From: CAYFPX01 sp964501915
GTDB taxonomy: Bacteria > Myxococcota_A > UBA796 > CAJQPC01
NCBI GenBank assembly: GCA_964501915.1
Contig: CAZCVP010000003.1
Span: 1 to 64,000, forward strand
DNA: 64,000 nt
Direction: 5' to 3'
Both the position numbers and the translations under genes were made by a program. Under the pieces are notes generated by a model that saw nothing but the letters and a program-made list of their open reading frames with translations, had not been told where the DNA came from and did no database searches. Shown piece by piece: positions 10,375 to 18,904 of this stretch. Each line of letters starts with the position of its first letter. The stretch's first letter is position 1.

Positions 10375-11454
10375 GTCGCGCGCCCACCTCCCTCCTTCGT
10401 CCCGCTCTCCGACCAGCCCGCCACCGGCGACTGGGGCCTGGCTCCTTCGCCCTGCCCGCCCGGCATGCTCTTCGTCGAGGCTGGCACCTACACCACCGGC
10501 ATGGTGCCCCCGCTGCCCTACGCCCCCATCGACACCACCAAGATGGCCGTGGTGGAGGCCCCGGAGCGGGGGTGTCCAGCGGCCCTGTCCGCGAGTCCAG
10601 ACACCGAGGTCTGCTGGATCCAGACAGACCTGAGGGACCCCGTGGTGACCGCCCACGAGGTCGAGGTCGGTGGCTACTGCATGGAGCGGCTGCCCTTCCC
10701 CGGCGGTGGCCCCTACCCCCCCGACGGCATGACCACCTACGACGCATCGCGCTTCGACGAGCTGCTCGCGAGCGGCGCCTTCGGACCCCGACGACTGTGC
10801 ACCTACACGGAGTACGAGCTGGCTGTGTCCGGCGTGGAGGCCAATCATCGCTACGTCTACGGCGACGAGCCCGCACCCGAGCGGTGTCCCGACACCGAGG
10901 GAGCCACCATCGGCAGCCACCCCGGTTGTGCCGATCCGAACACGGGTATCGCTGAGTACGGGGCCGTGATCTCCCAGTGGGTCCTGAACGACGAGGCCCT
11001 GGTCTCCTGGGCCTGCGGCCGGGAGCAGGGCTGCCCGGCCTCCGGTGGCGCCCGTCTCGACGAGCGGGGCCCGGATGGCAGCTTCAAGACCCGCTACCTG
11101 GTCGCCGGCGGGACACGGCGCATCCAGACCCGCCAGGCCCCCTACACGCCCCACACCTACCACGACCACGGGCAGGTCTCCGGTCCCGGCGGCTGCGACG
11201 CCTGGGGCTGGGACGATGGCCCCGCGGTCTGCGCCGACCCCGATCCGCGCTACGAACGCTGCGTCGCGGCCCCGGACGGAGAGGGTTGTCGGGCCCTGCA
11301 GCGCCAGGAGCTCGACTGGAAGGGGCTGGTGACCTTCTGCCAGGGGCGGCACATGACCGAGTGCCTCTCGCGCGGACTCTCGGCGCTGAAGGGTGAGCCG
11401 GTGGAGGTCTGTCCGGAGAGCGACCTCAGCCTGGGTCCGGGCCAGGGCCGGTAG
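10375..11454 (+). CDS. Formylglycine-generating-enzyme (SUMF1)-like lipoprotein, 5' end missing
   Basis: The reading frame is open from the gap to 11454. The start of the domain reads CPPGMLFVEAGTYTTG, like the CPxGMxxVxGGTFxMG opening of FGE/SUMF1-type domains. It is followed by GYCMERLPFPGG (cf. FCIDRYEVTN) and RRLCTYTEYELAVSG...YVYG (cf. RLPTEAEWEYAARG...YPWG). Cys is frequent and the domain lies on the extracytoplasmic side if the lipobox fragment before the gap belongs to it. In secreted proteins of this group the domain is often a binding module rather than a sulfatase activator. The gene overlaps the convergent DUF2079 gene by 29 bp. Confidence 0.65.
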   Translation, partial: VARPPPSFVPLSDQPATGDWGLAPSPCPPGMLFVEAGTYTTGMVPPLPYAPIDTTKMAVVEAPERGCPAALSASPDTEVCWIQTDLRDPVVTAHEVEVGGYCMERLPFPGGGPYPPDGMTTYDASRFDELLASGAFGPRRLCTYTEYELAVSGVEANHRYVYGDEPAPERCPDTEGATIGSHPGCADPNTGIAEYGAVISQWVLNDEALVSWACGREQGCPASGGARLDERGPDGSFKTRYLVAGGTRRIQTRQAPYTPHTYHDHGQVSGPGGCDAWGWDDGPAVCADPDPRYERCVAAPDGEGCRALQRQELDWKGLVTFCQGRHMTECLSRGLSALKGEPVEVCPESDLSLGPGQGR

Positions 11455-12844
11455 CGGACCGCCGCCAGAGCCCCCAGTCCGCCTCCTGGTAGCGCAGGAC
11501 CCAGTCCGGCCGCTCCAGGCGCTCGACGAAGGGATGGTCCCGGGGCAGCACGACCACGTCGAGCACGTCGAGCGAGATGGGCCAGGCCGCGGTCCAGTGC
11601 GGGGGCTGACCCTCCTCCAGGTACATGTGGTTCACGTTCCACAGCACCTCTCGGCCGCTCAGGGCCGCCATCAGCTTGTACTCCGTGGCGACCCGGTCCT
11701 GCGGTCCCACGTGCTGGATGAGCCGGTGCAGGGCCGCTGTCTCGGCGCCGGCCGCCTCCGCGTGCAGGGTCTCGGCACGGGCCTGGAGCCGCTCCCGTTC
11801 GGCGCGGAAGGTCACCAGGTTGCCGATCACCAGCCAGGCCCCGAGCGGCCACGCCAGCCGGGACCACCGCCGGGCCACCCACCCGGCTCCGACGATCCCG
11901 GCCCCTGCCCAGAGGGGCAACAGCGCCGAGCGCAGGTAGACGGTGGTGCCGATGACGCCGTGCCACTCGCGCTGCACGTCGGTCCAGAGCCACCAGACGG
12001 GCCCCGCGGACATGGCGAGCGGCGCAGGGGCCGCGGGTCCCAGCGCATAGCCTCCGGCCAGGGAGTGCAGCGCGTAGCTCCAGCGATCGTCCAACAGCTC
12101 GGGGGAGGGCCGGGGCGCGACGCTCAGGTTCTCCAGCACCCGGATCGGGTGGAAGTGGAAGAAGAAGTTGCCCTTCAGGGCCAGCAGGACCCCGAGCCAG
12201 CCCAGGCCGAGGGCCACCAGGCCGAGGCCATGCCGACGCCGCCAGCCCCCGAACGGGAACACGAGCAGGAAGAGACCACACAGCGGGAGCACGTAGGCGG
12301 ACTCCTCGCGGCTCAGGCACACGACCAGCGCCGCAGGCACCCAGGTCTTCCAGGACCCCCGGTAGAGCCCGAGCAGCATCCAGGCCAGGGCCGGCACCCA
12401 GAAGGCCATCGGCCGGAAGTCGGCTCCGGCCGCCGACTCGGCAGGCACCCACACCAGGAAGGAGAGTCCGGCCAGCAGCCCGAACCACGCCCGACCCGAA
12501 GAGGCCCGGCCGAGCTCGGCCAGGGGCCAGGCCGCCACCACCACCGCCAGCACGTTGAGCAGCACGAGCGTCTGCGTCCCGGGCACCAGCGCGTAGATGG
12601 GCAGCACCAGGGCGAACACCGGGTGGAAGTGGACCATCTCGAAGAAGCCGGTGGGCTCGAGCAGGATCGGCGAGGTCCAGGGACCACCCGCGGAGGCGGA
12701 GTGGAGGATCTGGTTGAAGAAGGCCAGGTCCTGGGCCCACTGCTCCCGGAAGACCTCCAGCGCGAGGAGCTGGCGGGAACCCCACGTCCACGCCGCCGCG
12801 GCCATGGCCACCGCGAGCAGCAGACGTGGCCCCCGATCGGACAT
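11426..12844 (-). CDS. DUF2079 polytopic membrane protein
   Basis: A 472-residue membrane protein with about ten hydrophobic helices and a short soluble C-terminus. The sequence FREQWAQDLAFFNQILHSAS...PTGFFEMVHFHPVFALVLPIYAL is the DUF2079 signature (D-F...Q...W...H..P). A downstream MAALSGREVLWN...VVLPRDHPF region matches the family's distal soluble part. The family resembles GT-C glycosyltransferases, but the activity is unproven. The start is preceded by TAGGGT-N6-ATG and no Shine-Dalgarno, so the mRNA is probably leaderless. Confidence 0.85.
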   Translation of the reverse strand: MSDRGPRLLLAVAMAAAAWTWGSRQLLALEVFREQWAQDLAFFNQILHSASAGGPWTSPILLEPTGFFEMVHFHPVFALVLPIYALVPGTQTLVLLNVLAVVVAAWPLAELGRASSGRAWFGLLAGLSFLVWVPAESAAGADFRPMAFWVPALAWMLLGLYRGSWKTWVPAALVVCLSREESAYVLPLCGLFLLVFPFGGWRRRHGLGLVALGLGWLGVLLALKGNFFFHFHPIRVLENLSVAPRPSPELLDDRWSYALHSLAGGYALGPAAPAPLAMSAGPVWWLWTDVQREWHGVIGTTVYLRSALLPLWAGAGIVGAGWVARRWSRLAWPLGAWLVIGNLVTFRAERERLQARAETLHAEAAGAETAALHRLIQHVGPQDRVATEYKLMAALSGREVLWNVNHMYLEEGQPPHWTAAWPISLDVLDVVVLPRDHPFVERLERPDWVLRYQEADWGLWRRSATGPGPDPG

Positions 12845-12850
12845 CGCCGA

Positions 12851-12856
12851 ACCCTA
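12851..12856 (-). promoter_or_regulatory. -10 box of a probable leaderless mRNA (DUF2079 gene)
   Basis: TAGGGT on the minus strand ends exactly 6 nt before the ATG at 12844, which would place transcription start at or next to the A of the start codon. Confidence 0.5.
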
Positions 12857-12924
12857 CCGCAGCGGACCGCCCGGCTCGACTCCAACGCGGCGCGGCGATA
12901 GCGGGGCGCGGTGCGGAGTACCTG

Positions 12925-15021
12925 ATGAAGCGAGTTCTTTCCTTCCTGTTTGCGTTCTTCATCCTCTCCTTCGGCCCCGCCTCGGCGGCCGAGCCCAACG
13001 AGAAGTCCGGCTACGAGAAGTTCGACGAGGCCTTCGCAGAGTGGGTGGTGACGCCCTTCTACAGGGTGCTCTTCTGGGACCTGGTCTTCTGGGACAACAA
13101 GCTGCCGGAGGGCGAGGGCGTCGGCACCGTCATCGACGGGGGCACCGTGACCGCGTGGGACGCGGGGTCCGGGACGTACACGCTCCAGACGGAGAGCCCG
13201 GTCCCCAGGAGCAGCGTGATCGCCGCGCCCGCGGAGCCGGTCACCCAGACCTTCGGCAAGCTGGAGGTCGCGATCTCCTCGGGCCCCAAGGGCCTGCGCG
13301 GCCAGATCCAGGCGCGAACCCTCGACCCGGTGGCCGAGGACATCCCCGTGACCGCGGACGGTGCACCCGGTGGCCAGGCCCTGGCGGACTGGATCGGCCC
13401 GGCCTTCGATCTCGGCGACCTGTCGGCGACCGACACGGACCTGTGGGTGGTCAAGGGACTGGCGCCCTTCGCCGCAGTGGTCCTCGTCAAGGACGGCCTG
13501 TGGGAGGTGGCGAGCGTCGGCATCGACCTCGCCGACGACGCCCTGCCGATCGCCGTGGGCGGTCGGGTCAGGTCCGGCGACCTGCTGGGCGAGGTCACCG
13601 CCCTGGACGGAGACCAGGTGACCATCCGGTCGGAGGCCACCACGACCCACGAGGGGCGCCTGGCGAACCCCGGTGCCCTGAGCGCCCCCATCGTCGTGGT
13701 CTGGCTGATCATCGGGGCGGTGTTCTTCACCCTGCGCATGAGCTTCATCAACCTGCGCGGCTTCGGTCACTCGATCCAGGTGACGTCGGGCAAGTTCGAC
13801 GACCCGGACGACCCGGGTGAGGTCACCCACTTCCAGGCCCTGTCCGCCGCCCTGTCGGCCACCGTCGGCCTGGGCAACATCGCCGGTGTCGCCGTGGCCG
13901 TCGGAGTAGGAGGTCCCGGTGCGATCTTCTGGATGATCTGCGCCGGCTTCCTGGGCATGTCCTCCAAGTTCGTGGAGTGCACCCTGGGCCAGATGTACCG
14001 GATCGAGGACGAGCTGGGCAACATCCGCGGCGGCCCGATGCAGTACCTCAGCAACGGCCTCGCCGAGTACGGCATGGGCGGTCTGGGCAAGGTCCTGGCG
14101 GTGGTCTTCGCCGTGATGTGCATCGGCGGCAGCCTGGGCGGCGGCAACATGTTCCAGGCCAACCAGTCCTTCGCGGCCGTCAAGGAGATCGTCCCGCTCT
14201 TCGAGACCTACCCGATCGCCTACGGGCTCATCCTGGCCTTCTGCGTCGGCCTGGTCATCATCGGCGGCATCCGTCGCATCGGCGCGGCCGCCAGCAAGAT
14301 CGTGCCCCTGATGTGCGGCATCTACGTGCTCGCCGCCGCCTACATCCTGCTGGTGAACGCCCAGCACATTCCCGATGCCTTCGCCAAGATCATCGGCGAG
14401 GCCTTCTCTCCCGAGGCCGGTCGCGGCGGGCTGGTCGGGGTGCTCATCATCGGCTTCCAGCGAGCGGCCTTCTCGAACGAGGCCGGCGTCGGCTCCGCGG
14501 CCATCGCCCACTCCGCGGCCTCCACCGACGAGCCGGTCCGCGAGGGCATCGTCGCCCTGATGGGGCCGTTCATCGACACCCTCATCGTCTGCACGATGAC
14601 GGGCCTGGTGGTGGTGATCACCGGCGCCTACATCGAGCTGCCGAACGAGGGGGCCGTCATGACCTCCTGGGCCTTCGAGCAGACCCTGAGCTGGTTCCCG
14701 CTGATCCTCGCCACCGCGACCGTGATGTTCGCCTTCAGCACGATGATCTCCTGGAGCTACTACGGCGAGCGCTGCTGGACCTACCTCTTCGGTCCCAGGA
14801 ACTCGATGATCTACAAGGTGGGCTTCGTGCTCTGCGTGGTCATCGGCAGCGTGATCAGCCTGGGCAGCGTGCTCGACTTCTCGGACCTGATGATCCTCGG
14901 CATGGCCTTCCCCAACATCTTCGGGCTCGTGGTCCTGTCGAGCAAGGTCCGCCGGGCACTCGACGACTACTGGTCCCGGTACAGGGCCGGGGACTTCGAC
15001 GTGCCGAAGAAGGCGGCCTAG
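12925..15021 (+). CDS. AGCS-family sodium:alanine/glycine symporter with an extra N-terminal domain
   Basis: An Na+-coupled amino-acid importer of the inner membrane, 698 residues against 450-550 for typical members. A signal peptide (1-22) and a first segment VTPFYRVLFWDLVFW are followed by a 190-residue insertion (about 58-250) predicted as beta-rich and soluble. The canonical transporter core then begins: VVVWLIIGAVFFTLRMSFIN, FQALSAALSATVGLGNIAGV, GGPGAIFWMICAGFLGMSSK and FSNEAGVGSAAIAHSAA. Start is the ATG at 12925 behind GGAG; earlier ATGs would put a basic extension before the signal peptide. An amino-acid-oxidase-like gene follows 18 bp later. Confidence 0.9.
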   Translation: MKRVLSFLFAFFILSFGPASAAEPNEKSGYEKFDEAFAEWVVTPFYRVLFWDLVFWDNKLPEGEGVGTVIDGGTVTAWDAGSGTYTLQTESPVPRSSVIAAPAEPVTQTFGKLEVAISSGPKGLRGQIQARTLDPVAEDIPVTADGAPGGQALADWIGPAFDLGDLSATDTDLWVVKGLAPFAAVVLVKDGLWEVASVGIDLADDALPIAVGGRVRSGDLLGEVTALDGDQVTIRSEATTTHEGRLANPGALSAPIVVVWLIIGAVFFTLRMSFINLRGFGHSIQVTSGKFDDPDDPGEVTHFQALSAALSATVGLGNIAGVAVAVGVGGPGAIFWMICAGFLGMSSKFVECTLGQMYRIEDELGNIRGGPMQYLSNGLAEYGMGGLGKVLAVVFAVMCIGGSLGGGNMFQANQSFAAVKEIVPLFETYPIAYGLILAFCVGLVIIGGIRRIGAAASKIVPLMCGIYVLAAAYILLVNAQHIPDAFAKIIGEAFSPEAGRGGLVGVLIIGFQRAAFSNEAGVGSAAIAHSAASTDEPVREGIVALMGPFIDTLIVCTMTGLVVVITGAYIELPNEGAVMTSWAFEQTLSWFPLILATATVMFAFSTMISWSYYGERCWTYLFGPRNSMIYKVGFVLCVVIGSVISLGSVLDFSDLMILGMAFPNIFGLVVLSSKVRRALDDYWSRYRAGDFDVPKKAA

Positions 15022-15039
15022 CGCAGCTCAGGGGACCCC

Positions 15040-16218
15040 ATGGACCGGGCGGACATCGCCATCGTCGGAGGCGGCCTCTGTGGTGTGGCCATCGCCGAGG
15101 CGTTGGCGTCGTCGGCGGCCGTGCGAGTCCTGGAACAGGGGGAGCTGCTGGGATCGGAGGCCTCGGCCCAGAACGCCGGCATGGTCCGCCGCCTCGCCCT
15201 CGATCCGGTCGAGCGGGACCTCGCCTGCCGCTCGGCGGAGGCGATGGCCGAGCTGCCGTACAGCGAGGCGACCCGGGTCACGGGAGCGGTGATCGCCTGC
15301 GCCCGCAGCTCCGAGGTCCACCGGGCCGCCGCGGCCGACCTGCGACGACGTGGCATCCCGATCGCACCGATCCCCACCACGGACCTGGCGAGCTGTGCGC
15401 CGGCCCTGGCGGGCTCCAAGGTAGCGGCCGCGTGGCACCTCCCTCGCGAGACGGTGGCGGACTCCTGGGGGGTGCTCACGGCCCTCTGGAGAAAGGCGCG
15501 CGACGCCGGCGCTCGCCTGGAAACCTCCCGGCAGGTCCTCGAGGTCGTGGTCGAGGGAGGCCGCGTCGTCGGGCTCGAGACCGAGCGCGGCCGGGTGCGG
15601 GCCGACGTCGTCGTGCTCGCCACGGCGGCCTGGAGCCACACCCTCGCCGGGGACCTCGGTCTGGACCGCCCGCTCGTCCCCCTGGCCCGCCACCTCCTCC
15701 TCACCACCCCTCACCCCGCCGCCCGGCCCGACCACCCCTGGTGCTGGATCGACGACGCCGGGGTCTACGCCCGCCCGGAGGGAGGCGGCTGGCTGTGCAG
15801 CCCCTGCGACGAGGCCCTGCGCAGTCCCGGCCGCGGCCCCGGATCACGGGGCCCGGCGGAGCCCCTCGGCTACGCGCGGGTCCAGGACCTGCTCGAGCGC
15901 TGGTTCCCCGCCCTCGGTCCGGTGCGCTTCTCTGGCGGGTGGACCGGTCTGCGCACCTTCACGCCGGATCGACGTCCCCTGGTCGGACCGGACCCGGAGG
16001 TGGAGGGCCTCTGGTGGGCCACCGGCTTCGGCGGCTTCGGGCTCACCTGCTCCCTGGCGCTCGGGCCGCTCTTCCGGGACCTGCTCGCGGGGGCACCGGT
16101 CGACTGGGTGGATGCCGCGGCCCTGGCTCCCGGCCGGAGCTTTCCCGACTGGGACCTGCCGCAGGCGTGCCGGACCTGGACGACCCCGCGCAGAGATGGC
16201 ACGGCCCTTGCTCCATAG
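15040..16218 (+). CDS. FAD-dependent oxidoreductase (DAO family)
   Basis: A 392-residue flavoprotein. The FAD-binding GGGLCG motif is at residues 10-15 (ADIAIVGGGLCGVAIAEAL). A substrate-domain region follows, and a C-terminal second FAD contact reads GLRTFTPDRRPLVGPDPEVEGLWWATGFGGFGLT, as in D-amino-acid dehydrogenase or glycine oxidase. It follows the amino-acid symporter by 18 bp, so import and oxidation of the same amino acid is likely. The exact substrate is not determinable. A consensus sigma-54 promoter lies within its last codons, serving the gene downstream. Confidence 0.87.
   Translation: MDRADIAIVGGGLCGVAIAEALASSAAVRVLEQGELLGSEASAQNAGMVRRLALDPVERDLACRSAEAMAELPYSEATRVTGAVIACARSSEVHRAAAADLRRRGIPIAPIPTTDLASCAPALAGSKVAAAWHLPRETVADSWGVLTALWRKARDAGARLETSRQVLEVVVEGGRVVGLETERGRVRADVVVLATAAWSHTLAGDLGLDRPLVPLARHLLLTTPHPAARPDHPWCWIDDAGVYARPEGGGWLCSPCDEALRSPGRGPGSRGPAEPLGYARVQDLLERWFPALGPVRFSGGWTGLRTFTPDRRPLVGPDPEVEGLWWATGFGGFGLTCSLALGPLFRDLLAGAPVDWVDAAALAPGRSFPDWDLPQACRTWTTPRRDGTALAP
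16197..16212 (+). promoter_or_regulatory. Consensus sigma-54 promoter
   Basis: TGGCACGGCCCTTGCT matches the -24/-12 consensus TGGCACG-N4-TTGCW at every fixed position (GG at 16198-16199, GC at 16210-16211). It is embedded in the 3' end of the flavoprotein gene. The predicted start near 16223 is about 16 nt before the ATG of the 38-residue peptide. Confidence 0.85.
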
Positions 16219-16238
16219 GAGAGCATCCAGGAGCCGAC

Positions 16239-16355
16239 ATGAGCCCCCAGCCCCTACCGGCAAAGCGCGCCGACAACGACTGGATGCTGTTCCTGACGCT
16301 CTTCACGGCGATCTCGGTCGCCGGGTTGGAGTGGGTCTGGCCGCTGCTCTTCTGA
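16239..16355 (+). CDS. 38-residue single-span membrane peptide, sigma-54 driven
   Basis: Reads MSPQPLPAKRADNDW, then a hydrophobic span MLFLTLFTAISVAGLEWVWP, then LLF at the C-terminus. One membrane helix with a short positively charged N-terminus predicts N-in topology. The ATG has AGGAG at 16229-16233. It sits directly downstream of a consensus sigma-54 promoter and is followed by a stable hairpin, so it looks like a separately regulated small gene. Size and topology resemble accessory subunits of transporters or oxidases; no family is recognised. Confidence 0.7.
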   Translation: MSPQPLPAKRADNDWMLFLTLFTAISVAGLEWVWPLLF

Positions 16356-16378
16356 GCAGACAGCATCCCTGGGAAACG

Positions 16379-16395
16379 CTCTGCGTTCCGCAGAG
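16379..16395 (+). terminator. Hairpin downstream of the small membrane peptide
   Basis: CTCTGCG-TTC-CGCAGAG is a perfect 7-bp stem with a 3-nt loop, 23 bp after the stop codon. It is not followed by a T-run, so termination is not certain. Confidence 0.5.
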
Positions 16396-16466
16396 ATGCG
16401 GATCCGGTGCGGGAGCCCTCGTGACGAGCAGGAAGGAGTAGGGTTCGGGGACTGCCGAGGAGCCCC

Positions 16467-16868
16467 GTGAGCCTCCCCCTCGCCGTCATCTTCATCCTGC
16501 TGGTCCTGTTCGCGGCCGGTCTGCTCGTGCGGGGCTGGGTCTTCGCGCCCCCTCCCCCCGACCCCGAGCGGCTGGCCCGGGCGGCAGCCTGGCGGGAGGG
16601 GATCATCGAGGCCGCCCTGGCGGACCTGGAGCCCGAGGTCCGCGGGACCTTCCGGGTCGAGCACGGCACGAGCTTCGGCCGGCCCCGGTTCACCGTGTGC
16701 TTCCCGTCCCAGGCGGCGCTGGAGACCTCCGAGCGCCACGGCCTCCAGCTCGAGCTCACCGCGGCCTTCATGGAAGCCATCGCCAGCCAGGTCCCGCACG
16801 GCGAGGCCCGGGGTCCCGAAGCGCACCCCGATGTGCGCTTCGTCGCGGTCGGAGACCACCCGTCCTGA
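16467..16868 (+). CDS. Membrane-anchored hypothetical protein
   Basis: A 133-residue protein with one N-terminal membrane span (residues 2-26, LPLAVIFILLVLFAAGLLVRGWVF), a short proline linker (PPPPDPE) and a soluble C-terminal domain of about 95 residues. Start is GTG behind GAGGAG at 16457-16462. No family recognised. The next gene begins 19 bp downstream. Confidence 0.65.
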   Translation: MSLPLAVIFILLVLFAAGLLVRGWVFAPPPPDPERLARAAAWREGIIEAALADLEPEVRGTFRVEHGTSFGRPRFTVCFPSQAALETSERHGLQLELTAAFMEAIASQVPHGEARGPEAHPDVRFVAVGDHPS

Positions 16869-16887
16869 TCGGCGTATCATCCGCGCC

Positions 16888-18486
16888 GTGCAGGCCCACA
16901 AGCGCTACCTGGAGCAGCGCCTCGCCCAGACCGAGGCCAGGCCCGAGCTGCACCCGCACCAGCGCAGGGCCCTGCGCGAGCTGCTCACCCTCGCTCGCAC
17001 CGGGATCGAGCCGCTGGACTATGTCGCCCGCACCCGGGGGCTGTTCGTGCTCAGCCAGGCGGAGTACCGGGACCGCCACGAGAACCGTCGCCGCTTCTGG
17101 TCGGCGATCGGCGACGATCGCCTCGTCTGGGTCGCGGGGCAGCATGCCGCCGCGGCTGGCCGGGCCACCGGCCCCGAGGACCTCCCCGGCCACCTGTGGG
17201 ACGCCCAGCAGGCCACGAGCGCCGTGGAGCTGGCGGCCCTGGCCAGCCAGGCCCAGGTGTCCCGGGTGGTGCTCGCCCTGTGGCGGTGGGGCACGGCGGG
17301 CACAAAGCGCGGACGCCTCGTGTGTCGCCCCCTGGTCGAGGTGACCTGGCGCCACCTCCAGGCCAACGACCCCGGCATCACCTGGGAGCGCCTCTGCGCG
17401 ACACCTCCCTACCGGGCCCAGCTCCCCTTCCCCGACGCCCGCCTGGGTCGCTTCGGGGCCTGGCTGGAGGAGGCCGTCGGACCCACCCTCACGGTGGTGG
17501 AGCCGCCGCCCCCCATCCCCCTGCCCCCGCGTCCGCCGGCCGGGACCTGGGGTCCGCCCCGCATGCCGTCGGTGGCCGAGGCCGCGAGCGGCTTCCACGC
17601 CGCCTTCGAAGGCCTCGGCGACCGGCCCGAGCTCGCCGAGGTCGCCAGAGTCTACGAGCGCATCTTCGCGCTGGAGCGGACCGCGGTGACCAGCACCGCA
17701 TTCCTCGCCGCCGTGGAGGAAGAGGACCTGAGCTGCGAGATCGCCCGCGCCTGGCAGCGCGTCCGTGCCGCCGATCACCTGGAGCGGGCCCGGGGGGCTT
17801 CGCAGCCGCACCTGGAGGCCCACGCGGGGCTGCTGCGAGCGGCGGTGGACGGCGCCCACAGCCTGGCGGAGATCGAGCTCGAGGTCCTGCGCCACGAGAC
17901 CTGCCTGCGCTTCGAGGCGACCTGGAACCGGATCCTGCTGCACGTGGCCTTCCGCCCGGTGATCTGCGCCCTCGCACTGGACTTCGACGGCAGCGAGGAG
18001 CGCCGCGCGGAGCTGCTGGCCAGCGCACGGGCCACCGCCGAGCTGCTCGGCGCGGCCTGGGGAGAGCTCTTCACGGTCCCCCGGCTCTGGGACTTCTTCG
18101 CCGAGTTCCTCTTCACCCGTGGCCAGGGGCTGCTGGACATGACCCGCCGTCATCCGGTCGTGACCAGCGGCGAGGTCGGCTACGGCCTGCTCAGCGGCCT
18201 GGGGCCGGACCTGCTGCACGCCACCATCGCCCAGGTCCGGGCCCGGCGCGGGCCGGCTCCCTTCGAGCAGCTCCGAGCCGACGCCGAGGCCCGCCTGGAC
18301 GCTCGACGCTTCTTCACCCCCGAGCAGATGCGGGACCAGCTCTCGAGCCGGTTCGCGGCCCTGACGGGTACGGAGGCGATCCCCAAGGGGCCCGCCTCCC
18401 ACCGTGTCCTCACCCTCTGGGGTCGGGAGGTCGCGCTGGAGCACGTCCACGAGGCCGTGATCCACCCCGATCGCCCGGCACCCTGA
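16888..18486 (+). CDS. Hypothetical protein with proline-rich linker
   Basis: A 532-residue, mostly alpha-helical protein without signal peptide or membrane span. Residues 1-200 form one unit, a Pro-rich hinge (PPPPIPLPPRPPAG) lies near 205-220, and residues 225-530 form a second helical unit. No motif known to me. I chose the GTG at 16888 because upstream starts overlap the previous gene. A terminator-like hairpin follows, and the next genes encode spike-type proteins, so a link to a contractile or secretion apparatus is possible but unsupported by sequence. Confidence 0.6.
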   Translation: MQAHKRYLEQRLAQTEARPELHPHQRRALRELLTLARTGIEPLDYVARTRGLFVLSQAEYRDRHENRRRFWSAIGDDRLVWVAGQHAAAAGRATGPEDLPGHLWDAQQATSAVELAALASQAQVSRVVLALWRWGTAGTKRGRLVCRPLVEVTWRHLQANDPGITWERLCATPPYRAQLPFPDARLGRFGAWLEEAVGPTLTVVEPPPPIPLPPRPPAGTWGPPRMPSVAEAASGFHAAFEGLGDRPELAEVARVYERIFALERTAVTSTAFLAAVEEEDLSCEIARAWQRVRAADHLERARGASQPHLEAHAGLLRAAVDGAHSLAEIELEVLRHETCLRFEATWNRILLHVAFRPVICALALDFDGSEERRAELLASARATAELLGAAWGELFTVPRLWDFFAEFLFTRGQGLLDMTRRHPVVTSGEVGYGLLSGLGPDLLHATIAQVRARRGPAPFEQLRADAEARLDARRFFTPEQMRDQLSSRFAALTGTEAIPKGPASHRVLTLWGREVALEHVHEAVIHPDRPAP

Positions 18487-18507
18487 GGGCCCCTCCGAGC
18501 GGGCCCT
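18486..18507 (+). terminator. Hairpin at the end of the 532-residue gene
   Basis: AGGGCCC (18486-18492) and GGGCCCT (18501-18507) form a perfect 7-bp GC-rich stem with an 8-nt loop, starting at the stop codon. There is no T-run. Confidence 0.5.
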
Positions 18508-18512
18508 GGGCG

Positions 18513-18521
18513 TGCTATGGT
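18513..18521 (+). promoter_or_regulatory. Extended -10 promoter of the spike genes
   Basis: TGC-TATGGT lies 30 bp before the GTG at 18552. The same TGN-TANNNT arrangement precedes 48252, 57451 and 60913. Confidence 0.4.
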
Positions 18522-18551
18522 CCGCTCGTCTCCCCCGGCCACGGAGCTGCT

Positions 18552-18893
18552 GTGAGCACACCTGCCACCCAACTCGATCTCGACCACGGACGCACCGCCG
18601 AGCTCACCTCCGACGGGTCCACCCAGACCCTGGAGGTGCGGAGTGAAGGCGGCACCGTCGAGCTCCGCATCCGCATCACCGAAGACGGTCCCGTGCTGGT
18701 CATGGAGGGGGCTCGGGTCCAGATCCAGGCCACGGAGTCCATCGAGATGCAGTGCAAGACCTTCTCCGTCGCCGCCAGCGAGAGCCTGGACCTCGGCAGC
18801 GAAGGCACCCTGGACGTGCACTCCAGCGGCGAGCTCAAGGTCACCACCGAAGAGGACTGCCGGGTCGTCGGCAAGATGATCTGGTTGAACTAG
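18552..18893 (+). CDS. VgrG-tail-like beta-prism (gp5/VgrG C-terminal) protein
   Basis: A 113-residue protein built of short strand repeats: ELRIRITEDGPVLVMEGARVQIQATESIEMQCKTF, then SLDLGSEGTLDVHSSGELKV. This pattern (hydrophobic-x-hydrophobic with G/S turns) is that of the trimeric needle at the end of VgrG and phage gp5. Here it stands alone without the gp27/gp5 head domains. Start is GTG. The next gene is a PAAR protein, the normal cap of such a spike, which supports the call. Confidence 0.65.
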   Translation: MSTPATQLDLDHGRTAELTSDGSTQTLEVRSEGGTVELRIRITEDGPVLVMEGARVQIQATESIEMQCKTFSVAASESLDLGSEGTLDVHSSGELKVTTEEDCRVVGKMIWLN

Positions 18894-18904
18894 GAGGCGA
18901 GATC

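Noticed and set aside
16379..16395. Riboswitch or small RNA around the 16.4-kb hairpin
   Set aside because: A single short stem without conserved elements; a terminator or mRNA-end structure is enough to explain it.
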